45,938 nucleotides of DNA. It comes from Bacteroidia bacterium. GTDB lineage: Bacteria; Bacteroidota; Bacteroidia; Chitinophagales; Saprospiraceae. Each line of letters starts with the position of its first letter. Position 1 is the first letter of the stretch. Below, piece by piece: positions 9,124 through 17,402 of this stretch. The translations under genes were made by a program, and so were the position numbers. The notes beneath the pieces are model-generated. The model was not told where the DNA came from. It searched no databases and was given only the letters and a program-made list of their open reading frames with translations. The stretch covers positions 1 to 45,938 of the forward strand of contig JAUIKE010000052.1 of assembly GCA_030430845.1 (NCBI GenBank), written 5' to 3'.

Positions 9124-9204
9124 AAGAAATAGGTTTCAATGATTATGCTTAATAACTTAATTAATTCATGTTGCGATATAGCTCACAATTGAATAAATTT
9201 TTCT

Positions 9205-9262
9205 ATTTCAGTTGGTAAAATAGGTTGCGGCGGCCGCCGCAACCTATTTTACCAACTGAAAT
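9205..9262. terminator. 58-bp perfect loopless palindrome
   Basis: Positions 9205-9233 are the exact reverse complement of 9234-9262, centred on GCGGCGG|CCGCCGC with A/T-rich outer arms. Weaker pairing continues outward (AAATTT on both sides). It lies between the 3' end of the S41 gene (9414) and the 5' end of the acylase gene (9123), both on the minus strand. It is therefore the likely terminator of the LytS-LytTR-S41 operon, although it is about 150 bp beyond the stop codon. Confidence 0.65.
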
Positions 9263-9338
9263 GAAATTTATCTTATGTACATTGCAGCTTGGATTAATTA
9301 GCTGCAATCAAGATAATAATTGTTCCACAATTTTCTAA
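9261..9338 (+). CDS. Possible 25-aa lipoprotein-like small ORF
   Basis: A short plus-strand ORF in the gap encodes MKFILCTLQLGLISC followed by NQDNNCSTIF. It has a basic second residue, a hydrophobic stretch, and LISC, which fits a lipobox with Cys15 as the lipidated residue. The ATG overlaps the last two bases of the 58-bp palindrome. A 9-bp inverted repeat (ATTGCAGCT 9281-9289, AGCTGCAAT 9300-9308) lies inside it. It could be a tiny lipoprotein, the decayed 5' end of a lost lipoprotein gene, or chance. No promoter was recognised. Confidence 0.2.
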   Translation: MKFILCTLQLGLISCNQDNNCSTIF

Positions 9339-9413
9339 AGCCAACAAAAACCAGTCTAATCTCCCTGAATATTTAAATGGTTGAGTGAATCGCTGTCCTT
9401 CTCCAGCTCAAGT

Positions 9414-11174
9414 TTACTTTTTGGGAAATAATACCAAAGCCTTTTCATTATCAGGGTCCATTTCCAGGACTTTGCTTAAGGTAGTTTTAGCTGCTTCCGG
9501 ATCATTCTCCGCAAGGGCTATTTCAGCCTTCAGGAGGAGTAAGGGGATGTTCAGATAGTTGTATTCGAGACTTACATTCGTTACGTATTTGGCGTAGCTA
9601 ATCTTTTTTTCAGTTTCAAATAAATACCTGGCAAAAGAGTGAGCAATAGCCCCATGCTTCGCATTACTGGAGCGTGGGTCGGTATATAAATGATAGAGTA
9701 TTAAAATAGCCGCATTAATATTAGTGTTGCTGTAGATCTCGATAATTTTGCTTTTCAGATCGCCGGCCTCATAATTCAAAGCAACATCTAAGACCGAATC
9801 TTTTCCCTGGCTATAATCTTCATGACTAAGTGGAATTGGATGGTGTAACCAGATAGAAGACCGGTCTTTTATACCGGTCCAGTCCTCGTGTTCGGCCACT
9901 GACACCCTTAAAGTTAGTTTACTATTTGGCAGAAGGAAACGCTGCGAATCGCCAATATGACTGGGTTTTCCGCCAATTTCTTCCCCTAAGAAAATCACAT
10001 TCGCATTTTTTTCTAAATCTTGTAACAGCAAAATGGCAGCAGAATAGGTTTTTCTTCCAACTAAGAAAAAAGCCTTGCCGAATTCAGCTATTCCGGACCA
10101 GCGCTGCAATGCAAGCTTAATGGCCCTGTTAGAATCCCCCATCCCACCGGTGTTGTGCCGAAGGTCAATTATTAGCTTCTCCACTTTCTTTTCTTCGGCC
10201 TCCTCCATGGCCTCTCGCATAAAGGAGGCAAGGCTCTTTTCAGGATGCTCTCCGATGTAATTGATCTTAATGTACAGGGCCTTTTTTTGGGGGATCAGCC
10301 GGTACCAAAAAAATTGCTCAACCTCCGTCCAGAAGGATTTTTCATCGGCAATTTGCCAAATACCTGCTTTGGTATCCTGGAGCCAGAGAGGCCTGGTCAA
10401 ATTACGGTGAGAAATTTCATCCAAAAATTCAGCCTCCTGTCCGTAAGCCAGAGGAGAAATAAGGGCTGTCGTACCGTCCGAGAAAGACAACTGAACAGCC
10501 TTCTGGCTCGAAATGATTCCTTCAGCCCTCAATAAATTCACAATGGATAAATAGACCGGGGCCAGTAAGTTTAAGGCAGATTGGTTTTCACAGGATGTAT
10601 AGGCCCCGATACGGACTAAAGCCTCTTCCACAGAGGTATTTTCAATACGGGTAACTTTTTTCCCTAAAAGGTTTTTATAATTTTCAGTGGCGCTTTGTAT
10701 AAATACCCCTTCTGAAAACTTGACGAACCTAAGCGGCAGCACAGAAAACGGTCTTATTCCCGAGCTGAACGGTTCATCGAGGCTATGCCCCTGGTAAAAG
10801 CCTAAATGACGATAATTGACCGGTAGATTAATACGGGTATGTCCCCAGGCAAACAAGGCGATGGTTTTTGCCAGTTCTGCAATGATCTTCTCACTTGAGT
10901 AGCGGTCAAGATTATTCCTGAGGTCCAATAAAAGGCTATCGAATGTACTTTCTTTTACATTGGTGAACGGCTTCAAATGCCTGTTCTTAATTTTATCTTC
11001 CAAAAAGCTTAAATCCTCCAACCATTGATCTTTGGTCAATTCCTTTTTAAAGGTGGAAGTAGAATTTCCCGAAGGTTTGACAACCTGTGCGGTTAAACCG
11101 ACCGAAGCTTGAAGGATAAAAATGATTGGCAGGCATAGAATAAATGGCTTAAAAAAAACAGCGGTGATTTTCAT
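9414..11174 (-). CDS. S41-family peptidase-like protein with C-terminal TPR-like region
   Basis: Predicted exported protein of 586 aa: signal peptide to about residue 30 (ending VGLTAQ), an N-terminal helical region, a PDZ-like middle (around 150-190, GKKVTRIENTSVEEAL) and a tail-protease core. The core shows LIIDLRHNTGGMGDS, then VGRKTYSAA with the likely catalytic Ser378, then FLGEEIGGKPSHIGDS, the arrangement seen in Bacteroidota S41 proteins. Residues about 500-586 look like TPR helices (AEIALAENDPEAAKTTLSKVLEMDPDNEKAL). It lies 43 bp downstream of the LytTR regulator gene on the same strand and is probably cotranscribed with the two-component genes. It may be an effector or target of that system; this is inference. 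Confidence 0.8.
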   Translation of the reverse strand: MKITAVFFKPFILCLPIIFILQASVGLTAQVVKPSGNSTSTFKKELTKDQWLEDLSFLEDKIKNRHLKPFTNVKESTFDSLLLDLRNNLDRYSSEKIIAELAKTIALFAWGHTRINLPVNYRHLGFYQGHSLDEPFSSGIRPFSVLPLRFVKFSEGVFIQSATENYKNLLGKKVTRIENTSVEEALVRIGAYTSCENQSALNLLAPVYLSIVNLLRAEGIISSQKAVQLSFSDGTTALISPLAYGQEAEFLDEISHRNLTRPLWLQDTKAGIWQIADEKSFWTEVEQFFWYRLIPQKKALYIKINYIGEHPEKSLASFMREAMEEAEEKKVEKLIIDLRHNTGGMGDSNRAIKLALQRWSGIAEFGKAFFLVGRKTYSAAILLLQDLEKNANVIFLGEEIGGKPSHIGDSQRFLLPNSKLTLRVSVAEHEDWTGIKDRSSIWLHHPIPLSHEDYSQGKDSVLDVALNYEAGDLKSKIIEIYSNTNINAAILILYHLYTDPRSSNAKHGAIAHSFARYLFETEKKISYAKYVTNVSLEYNYLNIPLLLLKAEIALAENDPEAAKTTLSKVLEMDPDNEKALVLFPKK

Positions 11175-11217
11175 AAAATTGAATTTTTAAATCGAAAGTC
11201 AGCAGGATGGAATGCTT

Positions 11218-11934
11218 TCATCCTTTTTGCTGAAATTTCCTTACCCTTTCCTGTAACTGTTGCCGATAGGTATTACCAACTGGAAGGCGGCAATTGGATA
11301 AAGCCACTTGCTCTCTTTCCATCGTTTGAACATGTAGGAGAGAAACCGTATAACTTTTATGAATCCGTACGAAGTAGGAAGGTAGTATGTGCTCTAAATC
11401 GCTTAGGCTTTGCCTGCTTAATACTTTTTTATCCTGGGTATGATAAATCACATAATTCTCATCTTTCTCAAGATATTGAATATCCTGCCACAGTAATTTG
11501 TGCATCACCGGGCCGCTTTTTACATAAACCAGGTCGGTCAAAGCATGATTTCCCGGCGGAGCGTCTTGCTCTTTTTCTTTTTTTGCATTTTTAGCCAAAC
11601 GATTGCAAGCTTTTAAAAACCGGGTGAAGGTGATGGGTTTCACCAGGTAATCTAATGCTTCCAACTCAAAGCCTTGCACAGCGAACTCAGGATAAGCAGT
11701 TGTAAAGATCACTGCCGGTGGCCGATCCAGGCTCTTGTAAAATTCAATACCTGACAAATTGGGAAGGTTGATATCTAAAAAAATGACATCCACATCAACT
11801 TTCTGCAGCTTCTCCAATGCGACCATGGGATCTCTAGCCTCTCCTTCCAACTCCATAAAGGGAATACGCTCTATATAATTCGCAAGCAATTGCAATGCCT
11901 TGGGTTCATCGTCAATCAAAAAAGCCTTTAGCAT
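11218..11934 (-). CDS. LytTR-family response regulator
   Basis: Cytoplasmic response regulator of 238 aa. The N-terminal receiver domain has the acidic pair D8-D9 (LIDDEPKAL), phospho-acceptor Asp54 (VIFLDINLPNLSG), Thr in FTTAYPEFAV and Lys in YLVKPITFTRF. The C-terminal LytTR DNA-binding domain (about 135-238) shows YVKSGPVMHKLLWQDIQYLEKDENYVIYHT and FVRIHKSYTVSLLHVQ. Its ATG begins two bases after the stop codon of the LytS-type kinase, a standard cognate pair. LytTR proteins bind direct repeats about two helical turns apart. Two TGACGT sites 21 bp apart lie upstream of this operon at 12979 and 13000 and are candidates. Confidence 0.93.
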   Translation of the reverse strand: MLKAFLIDDEPKALQLLANYIERIPFMELEGEARDPMVALEKLQKVDVDVIFLDINLPNLSGIEFYKSLDRPPAVIFTTAYPEFAVQGFELEALDYLVKPITFTRFLKACNRLAKNAKKEKEQDAPPGNHALTDLVYVKSGPVMHKLLWQDIQYLEKDENYVIYHTQDKKVLSRQSLSDLEHILPSYFVRIHKSYTVSLLHVQTMEREQVALSNCRLPVGNTYRQQLQERVRKFQQKG

Positions 11935-11936
11935 AT

Positions 11937-12959
11937 TTAAAAAGTTAAGGAGAGTGTGATGATAAAATAAGATCCTTCCCTTTTCATGTCGAACCTATGA
12001 GCTTCGGGATACAGTAAATCTAGCCTTTTACGAACATTTTTCAAACCGATGCCTTCCTTGCCTAAGTCTTGAACCTGGCTTTGTCGGATGGTATTTTTAA
12101 TGGTAAAAATCAGGGTATTCCCTTCTATAAGCAGATCAATTTTCACCAAAGACTTCTTGTCAGGTTCCACCCCATGCTTGAAAGCATTCTCGACCAGAGG
12201 TAAAAGCAAAACCGGCGCGATCCTCACCCCTTTAGTTGAACCGTCTATATGAAAGGCAATAGTCGCATCATCCGTTTCGGACAAGCGCAGAGATTGAATT
12301 TCGATATAATGCTGAATCAACAGGATCTCCTTTTCAATATCGACTTTTTCGGCATTACTCTCGTAGGTCAGATAATGCATGATCCCGGAAAGGTTTTCCA
12401 GGCCGCCGGCCAGTTCGGTCTGATCCTTTTGGATGGCCATCGAATACAAATTATTCAAAGCATTAAACAAGAAGTGCGGGTTGACCTGTGCTTTTAAAAA
12501 AGCTAGTTCGGTGGCTAGTTTTTCCTTCTGGATCTCGTTGCGGTGTCTTTCCTGATGAATAAATAATTTGAAAAAGCGGATCATGGAAGCCAGGCCCATT
12601 ATCGAGATCAGCAGAAAAGCATTCCTTAAAATAGGGACCTCGTTAAAAAAACGGTAGGTTAAACCAGCCTCCTCCAACTGCGGTGCCAGCAGATCGGAGC
12701 CAATGATCACCCTATCCAGTAAAGTCGCTACCAAGAGGATCAACACGAACCAAAGTCCAAACTTCTGGTATTGCCTGGACTGGATCAGGTACTTCGGAAT
12801 TAATCCATACAAAACCAGGTAGGTCGCCAACATGATCACCGGCAACCGGATCAAGTTGAACAGAATAAAAATAGGGCCGTACATACCCTTGTAATCATAA
12901 ATGGTACTCGACCACAATACGATGACGGCCCAAAACAGCATGTGCCATATTATTCTCAT
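11937..12959 (-). CDS. LytS/YehU-type sensor histidine kinase
   Basis: Membrane histidine kinase of 340 aa. Four hydrophobic segments occupy about residues 5-130, followed by a short coiled linker (HQERHRNEIQKEKLATELAFL). The His_kinase domain carries LKAQVNPHFLFNALNNLYSMA with the phospho-accepting His162. A GHKL ATPase domain follows (N box LLPLVENAFKHGV; G box GKEGIGLKNVRKRLDLLY). There is no sizeable extracellular sensor domain, so the signal is probably sensed in the membrane. It is the first gene of a minus-strand operon with the LytTR regulator and S41 protein, and is divergent from the DUF5916 gene. Confidence 0.93.
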   Translation of the reverse strand: MRIIWHMLFWAVIVLWSSTIYDYKGMYGPIFILFNLIRLPVIMLATYLVLYGLIPKYLIQSRQYQKFGLWFVLILLVATLLDRVIIGSDLLAPQLEEAGLTYRFFNEVPILRNAFLLISIMGLASMIRFFKLFIHQERHRNEIQKEKLATELAFLKAQVNPHFLFNALNNLYSMAIQKDQTELAGGLENLSGIMHYLTYESNAEKVDIEKEILLIQHYIEIQSLRLSETDDATIAFHIDGSTKGVRIAPVLLLPLVENAFKHGVEPDKKSLVKIDLLIEGNTLIFTIKNTIRQSQVQDLGKEGIGLKNVRKRLDLLYPEAHRFDMKREGSYFIITLSLTF

Positions 12960-12978
12960 CTTCGTAAAATATCTAAAA

Positions 12979-13010
12979 TGACGTAATCCACTGCTAATTT
13001 GACGTCAAAT
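12979..13010. promoter_or_regulatory. Putative operator: 14-bp palindrome and TGACGT pair
   Basis: ATTTGACGTCAAAT (12997-13010) is a perfect palindrome. A second TGACGT (12979-12984) lies 21 bp before the TGACGT within it (13000-13005), so the two hexamers are two helical turns apart on one DNA face. The site is 20-51 bp upstream of the LytS gene in the divergent gap shared with the DUF5916 gene. The spacing fits LytTR-type direct repeats, so autoregulation is plausible but not shown. Confidence 0.4.
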
Positions 13011-13174
13011 AGCCAAATACAAAGCCTAAAACCGCCTTTTTGTAGCTGATCCATCCTCACATCGGCATTTCTCTTTCAAAAGCCGGTTCAGCTTACATTT
13101 CCGCCCTTTCCCCTCATTTTTGCCCAGATAACCTAATTTCCTCTTACATTCGATCCACAATCGAATACCTGATC

Positions 13175-15367
13175 ATGAAAAAATATCAATCACTTTTTTT
13201 GCTCCTTGCCTTTATGTTGTTGTCTGCTACTTTGCAGGCTCAGGAAGCTACGACCTACGAACTACCCATTGGTTACACCGAAGAAACTATAGAAATAGAC
13301 GGCCGACTGGAGGAATCCATCTGGCAATCGGCTCAGGTAGCTAATCAATTCTGGGTGCAGCAGCCTATCGACGGTGTACGGGCTTCCAAAAAGACGGAAG
13401 TACGTATGGCTTACAATGATCGATACGTCTTCCTCAGTGCCATTTGCTGGGATGAACCAGAGCATGTTATCCAGACCCTCAAACGAGATCAATTGGACGG
13501 CAATGACGCCTTTGGAGTTCTGTTTGACCCAGTCATGGAACAAACCAACGGCTGGTCGTTCGCCGTGAACGCCATGGGGGCTCAGGTAGAATCCATCATT
13601 CTCCCCAATGGAGGCTCCGACGAAAGCTGGGACAACCGCTGGTATGTAGAGGTTCAACGGTTGGATGATCGGTGGACGGTGGAAATGGCCATTCCTTTCA
13701 AAACCCTCCGATATAAAGAGAACCTGACAAATTGGAGAATCAATTTTTTCCGGCTCGATCCCGGCTCCAATGAAACCCACGTATGGGCACCCGTCCCAAG
13801 GCAATTCACCTATTTTGACCTCGGTTATTTTGGCCAACTTCAATGGGATAATCCACCCCAAAAACAGGGTAGTAATGTTTCCTTTATCCCATACACCACT
13901 GCCAGGGTCGACCAGAATTTTTCTGCTGATGAAAAAACACAGTCACAGCTGGATGCCGGAGGGGACGTCAAAATCGCCGTCACCCCTACCCTCAACCTGG
14001 ACTTGACCTATAATCCAGATTTTTCGCAGGTAGAAGTAGACAGGCAAGTAACCAATCTGACGCGCTTCAATATTTTCTTTCCCGAACGACGGCAATTTTT
14101 TCTCGAAAATGCAGACATCTTCAATGAATACGGTTTTTTTGGAGAGCGTCCCTTCTACTCCAGGAGAATAGGCCTGGACCCTCAGGGCAATACGGTACCC
14201 ATACAATACGGAGTCCGGCTGAGCGGCAATGTCAATCCTCGCTTACGGATCGGTGCCTTCAACATGCATACACAGGGAACGGCGAATCAGTTAGCCCAAA
14301 ATTACACGGCCTTGAGTTTTCAGAAGCGTATCTGGAAGCGCTCATCTGTAAAAGGGATCTTCCTCAACCGTCAGGCCTTCTCGGATGGAGATATGCAGCG
14401 AGACGACTTTGGAAGAAATTTGGGCGGAGAGTTTAATTACAGTACAGCCGACGGGAAGTGGCAAGCCTTCTCCGGCTACATCCACTCTTTTAAGAAGGGC
14501 TTTGATGAAAAGAACAAGCACCTCTACGGACAAGTAGATTATGTGGGTCAAAATTTCAGAGGTTTTGTAGGCTTCCAGCACATGGGAGAGAACTATTTTG
14601 CCGATATGGGCTTCAACGGCCGACTGATCAATTTCAACCCTGAGACGGGGGAATTGGTTCGGGTTGGATTTACACAATTTGGAAGTATGCTCAATTATTT
14701 CCTTTATCCCAAAAACAGCAAAAACGTCAATTTCCATTGGTCGGGCATCGAAAATTTTGCCTGGTACAATTCAGATGGAAGTCTGAACGAGTGGTATATG
14801 CGATTACGCCATTTTTTCATGTATAAAAACACGAGTGAGCTCCGATTCCGCTTGAACTATAACCGGGTTAACCTCCTCTTCCCCTTTGCCATTAGTGAAG
14901 TCCCTCTGCCAGTTGATTCCTATAATAATGTGGAGTTAAATGTACAGTTTAACACCGACCGCCGGAAGCGTTTGAACACGGAGATGTTCGTAGTATACGG
15001 GAGTTTTTACGGAGGAAGTAAACTCACTTACCGAGGAGATTTATTGTTCCGCACCCAGCCCTGGGGTAATTTCACACTCGGGCTTGAAAGAAACGACATT
15101 TGGCTACCCGAACCTTACAGCTATACCAAACTTACACTTGCGTCCGCCCGATTGGAGATCAACTTTGCCACGAATTTGTTCTGGACTACTTTTTTCCAGT
15201 ACAATACCCAAGGGAATAATTTCAACGTCAACAGTCGTTTTCAGTGGCGTTTTGCTCCGATGTCTGACTTCTTTCTGGTGTATACGGATAATTATTTGGT
15301 GGAGGGTTTGTTTGGCCCTAAGAACAGATCGCTTGTTTTTAAGGTTAATTACTGGTTAACGATATGA
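13175..15367 (+). CDS. DUF5916 outer-membrane protein with CBM9-like domain
   Basis: Protein of 730 aa with signal peptide MKKYQSLFLLLAFMLLSATLQAQ. Residues about 30-220 form a carbohydrate-binding-family-9-like sandwich (ETIEIDGRLEESIWQSA; VFLSAICWDEPE; WTVEMAIPFKTLRY). Residues about 240-730 are a beta-barrel-like region rich in aromatic strands, with the family motifs LDLTYNPDFSQVEVDRQV and NLTRFNIFFPERRQFFLENADIF. It ends in WLTI, an aromatic/hydrophobic barrel end. This is the usual DUF5916 length and layout, common in Bacteroidota; no function is established. It is divergent from the LytS-LytTR operon with a candidate operator between them, so it may be a target. Downstream lies the 545-bp non-coding element. 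Confidence 0.88.
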   Translation: MKKYQSLFLLLAFMLLSATLQAQEATTYELPIGYTEETIEIDGRLEESIWQSAQVANQFWVQQPIDGVRASKKTEVRMAYNDRYVFLSAICWDEPEHVIQTLKRDQLDGNDAFGVLFDPVMEQTNGWSFAVNAMGAQVESIILPNGGSDESWDNRWYVEVQRLDDRWTVEMAIPFKTLRYKENLTNWRINFFRLDPGSNETHVWAPVPRQFTYFDLGYFGQLQWDNPPQKQGSNVSFIPYTTARVDQNFSADEKTQSQLDAGGDVKIAVTPTLNLDLTYNPDFSQVEVDRQVTNLTRFNIFFPERRQFFLENADIFNEYGFFGERPFYSRRIGLDPQGNTVPIQYGVRLSGNVNPRLRIGAFNMHTQGTANQLAQNYTALSFQKRIWKRSSVKGIFLNRQAFSDGDMQRDDFGRNLGGEFNYSTADGKWQAFSGYIHSFKKGFDEKNKHLYGQVDYVGQNFRGFVGFQHMGENYFADMGFNGRLINFNPETGELVRVGFTQFGSMLNYFLYPKNSKNVNFHWSGIENFAWYNSDGSLNEWYMRLRHFFMYKNTSELRFRLNYNRVNLLFPFAISEVPLPVDSYNNVELNVQFNTDRRKRLNTEMFVVYGSFYGGSKLTYRGDLLFRTQPWGNFTLGLERNDIWLPEPYSYTKLTLASARLEINFATNLFWTTFFQYNTQGNNFNVNSRFQWRFAPMSDFFLVYTDNYLVEGLFGPKNRSLVFKVNYWLTI

Positions 15368-15400
15368 AAGTAAAAATTCTGTTTGCGTTTCACTTGCTGT

Positions 15401-15945
15401 GATGCTTAGCCCTCCTCCGTCGGGCTGATGTTATGATGCTTTTTACGCCTGCGGCGTTAAGATGCTAGACGTTCGTTGGTCATTTAGTGAACTACCACCC
15501 CCAAAGGAGGTGGCTTCAAGGAACGCATGGGCCAAAGGCCCAACATTAACCTTGAACTTTAGACGCTTCATCGCAATTTGCACCTAGAAAGTTAGGTGGC
15601 TGACTATCACTCCACGTCCGTAATCTGCTATCCCGGCAGATTATTCAATGATAGCTATTTTTGCTTCATTTGGACAACAATTATAATTTACATCTGCTTT
15701 GGTTTTCAGCAGATCCATTTAAATTGCTAACAGCATAAATATATAATTAATCTTAGTTAAAAACAACTTTTTGTGTCAAAAATACTGGCGCAGCCAACAT
15801 GCATAACCATCGTCAAAGACGAAGGTTTTTAATAAAAATAAACAGTTCCTAATTCTATATTTGAATGGATTCAACCTTCAGCATCATGCGGCTGTAGGCC
15901 GCATCAGCATCACAGCATCAGCCCGACGGAGGAGGGCTAAGCATC
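15401..15945. mobile_element. 545-bp non-coding element with perfect 30-bp inverted ends
   Basis: Positions 15401-15430 (GATGCTTAGCC...GGGCTGATG) are the exact reverse complement of 15916-15945. After a three-base mismatch the match resumes for TGATGCT. TGATGC/GCATCA recurs several times at both ends. Inside are many small hairpins: ACGCC/GGCGT, TGGGCC-AAA-GGCCCA, AATCTGC/GCAGATT, ATCTGCT/AGCAGAT and ATGCGGC/GCCGCAT. No credible ORF is present. No target-site duplication was found. It could be a MITE-like element, the shell of a lost transposon, or a structured RNA gene. It occupies most of the 15368-16048 gap; the flanks hold nothing else recognised. Confidence 0.5.
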
Positions 15946-16048
15946 GCTTCTTTTTAGTTACTTACAAATTCGAAAGCTTTGCCTTCCTCTGTTAAATACA
16001 TCACAGAATTTGATGATACATTTTTTTTCTTTTGCCATTAAAAACAGC

Positions 16049-16594
16049 ATGAGATATTTTTTCAGTCTTCTTTTATTTTTGACCATTGGTTTTAGCTTAA
16101 GCGCACAAAGCCATCACGAACCCTCTTCAGCTTTGCATCAAGAAGCTTCCCATCCTAAGTTTAGAGTAGCCAGTTTTATCGGCCATACCCTTATTCCCAC
16201 ACCTCACAACGAAAGTCATGCCTTCATTCCCTCCTGGGGTATTGACCTGGAGTACTGGCCCAGCGCTCATTTTGGGATAGGTTTGCATAATGATATTGAA
16301 CTGGAGACCTTTTTTATTGAAGGTCCGGAAGAGGAACTGGTAGAAAGGGAATATCCCATTGTCAGTACCGTGGATGCCCTGTATCGTCCAGTCGGTGGGC
16401 TCATTCTGGTAGCCGGGCTTGGGTATGAATTGGAGAAAAACGATGACTTTTTCATAATGCGTTTTGGGGCCGAGTATGAGTTTGAGCTGAAGGATCATTG
16501 GGATGTATTCACCACTTTTTCCTATGATACGTCTACCGGAGAGCGGAATTATCACACTTATACCCTTGGGGTAGGATTTGGAAAAAGATTTTGA
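16049..16594 (+). CDS. Hypothetical outer-membrane beta-barrel protein
   Basis: Small exported protein of 181 aa. The ATG at 16049 is preferred over 16010 because it directly starts a signal peptide (MRYFFSLLLFLTIGFSLSAQ). The mature part is a series of alternating strands with aromatic girdles (WGIDLEYWPSAHFGIGLHNDIELETFF; VDALYRPVGGLILVAGLGYELEK; FFIMRFGAEYEFELKDHWDVFTTFSYDTSTGERNYHTYTLGVGFGKRF) ending in Phe, typical of an 8-stranded outer-membrane barrel. The mature N-terminus is His-rich (SHHEPSSALHQEASHPK), which could bind metal. No family name is recognised. It appears monocistronic, with a tandem hairpin following. Confidence 0.7.
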   Translation: MRYFFSLLLFLTIGFSLSAQSHHEPSSALHQEASHPKFRVASFIGHTLIPTPHNESHAFIPSWGIDLEYWPSAHFGIGLHNDIELETFFIEGPEEELVEREYPIVSTVDALYRPVGGLILVAGLGYELEKNDDFFIMRFGAEYEFELKDHWDVFTTFSYDTSTGERNYHTYTLGVGFGKRF

Positions 16595-16653
16595 TCATTC
16601 CTTTTGAATTAATTCATTTAAGTTGCGATACAACTATTAGGCAGGGTGTAAAT

Positions 16654-16708
16654 TTATATTTTTGCCATTCTGGCAAAAATATAATCAACTCCGGGCGGCG
16701 CCCGGAGT
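16654..16708 (+). terminator. Tandem hairpins after the small barrel-protein gene
   Basis: Two adjacent perfect hairpins are present. The first pairs 16654-16667 with 16671-16684 (arms ATATTTTTGCCA / TGGCAAAAATAT, three-base loop). The second pairs 16688-16697 with 16699-16708 (ACTCCGGGCG / CGCCCGGAGT, one-base loop). They lie about 60 bp after the stop codon of the barrel gene and 90 bp before the TPM gene. A double terminator is the simplest reading. Confidence 0.6.
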
Positions 16709-16797
16709 ATTTTGGCTCCTTGGTAGGTAAAAATGCTTATTTTGGTTCCCTGAATCATTATTATTGCCTTACGATACCAACACCTAAATAGCGCCAT

Positions 16798-17331
16798 ATG
16801 AGTCCAAGGAATTTCATAGCCAATGCAATTCTCATTTTTCTTATCGGCTCCTGTGGGTCAGTAAAGCAAAAGCAACTGGCCGAAGCTTTTTCCATAAAAA
16901 CATTTGAATCTCAATTTCCGCAGCCTATTGGATTTGTCAATGACTTTGAAAACATTCTGAGCAAGCAGGAAGAACGGATACTCACCAAAATGATCCACGA
17001 ACAGAGAGCCGTGACGAAAGATCAAATCGCCATTATTACGGTGGCCGATATCGAACCCCATGAGCACCTGGATGACTACGCTCGCGGACTTGTTTTTTAC
17101 TGGGGAGTTGGAGAAAAAAATAACAGACAAGGCATATTAATCGCTCTGGGAAAAGATCTCCGAAGAATAAGGATAGAAAATGGGGCGGGGATTGTCAAGC
17201 GTTTAACAAACGATGAAACCTTGCAAATAATAAATGACATCATCATTCCAGAATTTAAGCAAGATCATTTTTTTCAAGGCTTGAAAAAAGGGATGGAAGC
17301 TATATCTGAGCAATTAAATCAAAAAAATTAA
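16798..17331 (+). CDS. TPM-domain lipoprotein
   Basis: Protein of 177 aa with a lipoprotein signal (MSPRNFIANAILIFLIGSC; lipobox IGSC) followed by a single TPM domain. Recognisable pieces are PIGFVNDFENILSKQEERIL, DQIAIITVADIEPHEHLDDYARGLVFYWGVG, and GILIALGKDLRRIRIENGAGIVKRLTND. TPM domains occur in bacterial membrane proteins and in the plant photosystem II repair protein TLP18.3, where weak phosphatase activity has been reported. The role here is unknown. Unlike many TPM proteins it has no C-terminal membrane segment or Gly-rich tail; the N-terminal lipid would be the only anchor. Confidence 0.82.
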   Translation: MSPRNFIANAILIFLIGSCGSVKQKQLAEAFSIKTFESQFPQPIGFVNDFENILSKQEERILTKMIHEQRAVTKDQIAIITVADIEPHEHLDDYARGLVFYWGVGEKNNRQGILIALGKDLRRIRIENGAGIVKRLTNDETLQIINDIIIPEFKQDHFFQGLKKGMEAISEQLNQKN

Positions 17332-17402
17332 TTCTACTTGTCCCCCCTCCACAAATCAGCTTCGTCATTGGGGTAAATATTGTTAAATACCTTAAATTTG
17401 AA

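Noticed and set aside
15364..15402. 12-codon ORF (MKVKILFAFHLL) overlapping the DUF5916 stop codon
   Set aside because: Too short and without any supporting signal; likely chance.
15440..15560. Hairpins resembling IS200/IS605 subterminal structures
   Set aside because: Those elements lack long terminal inverted repeats, and no TnpA or TnpB remnant is seen, so the resemblance is too weak.
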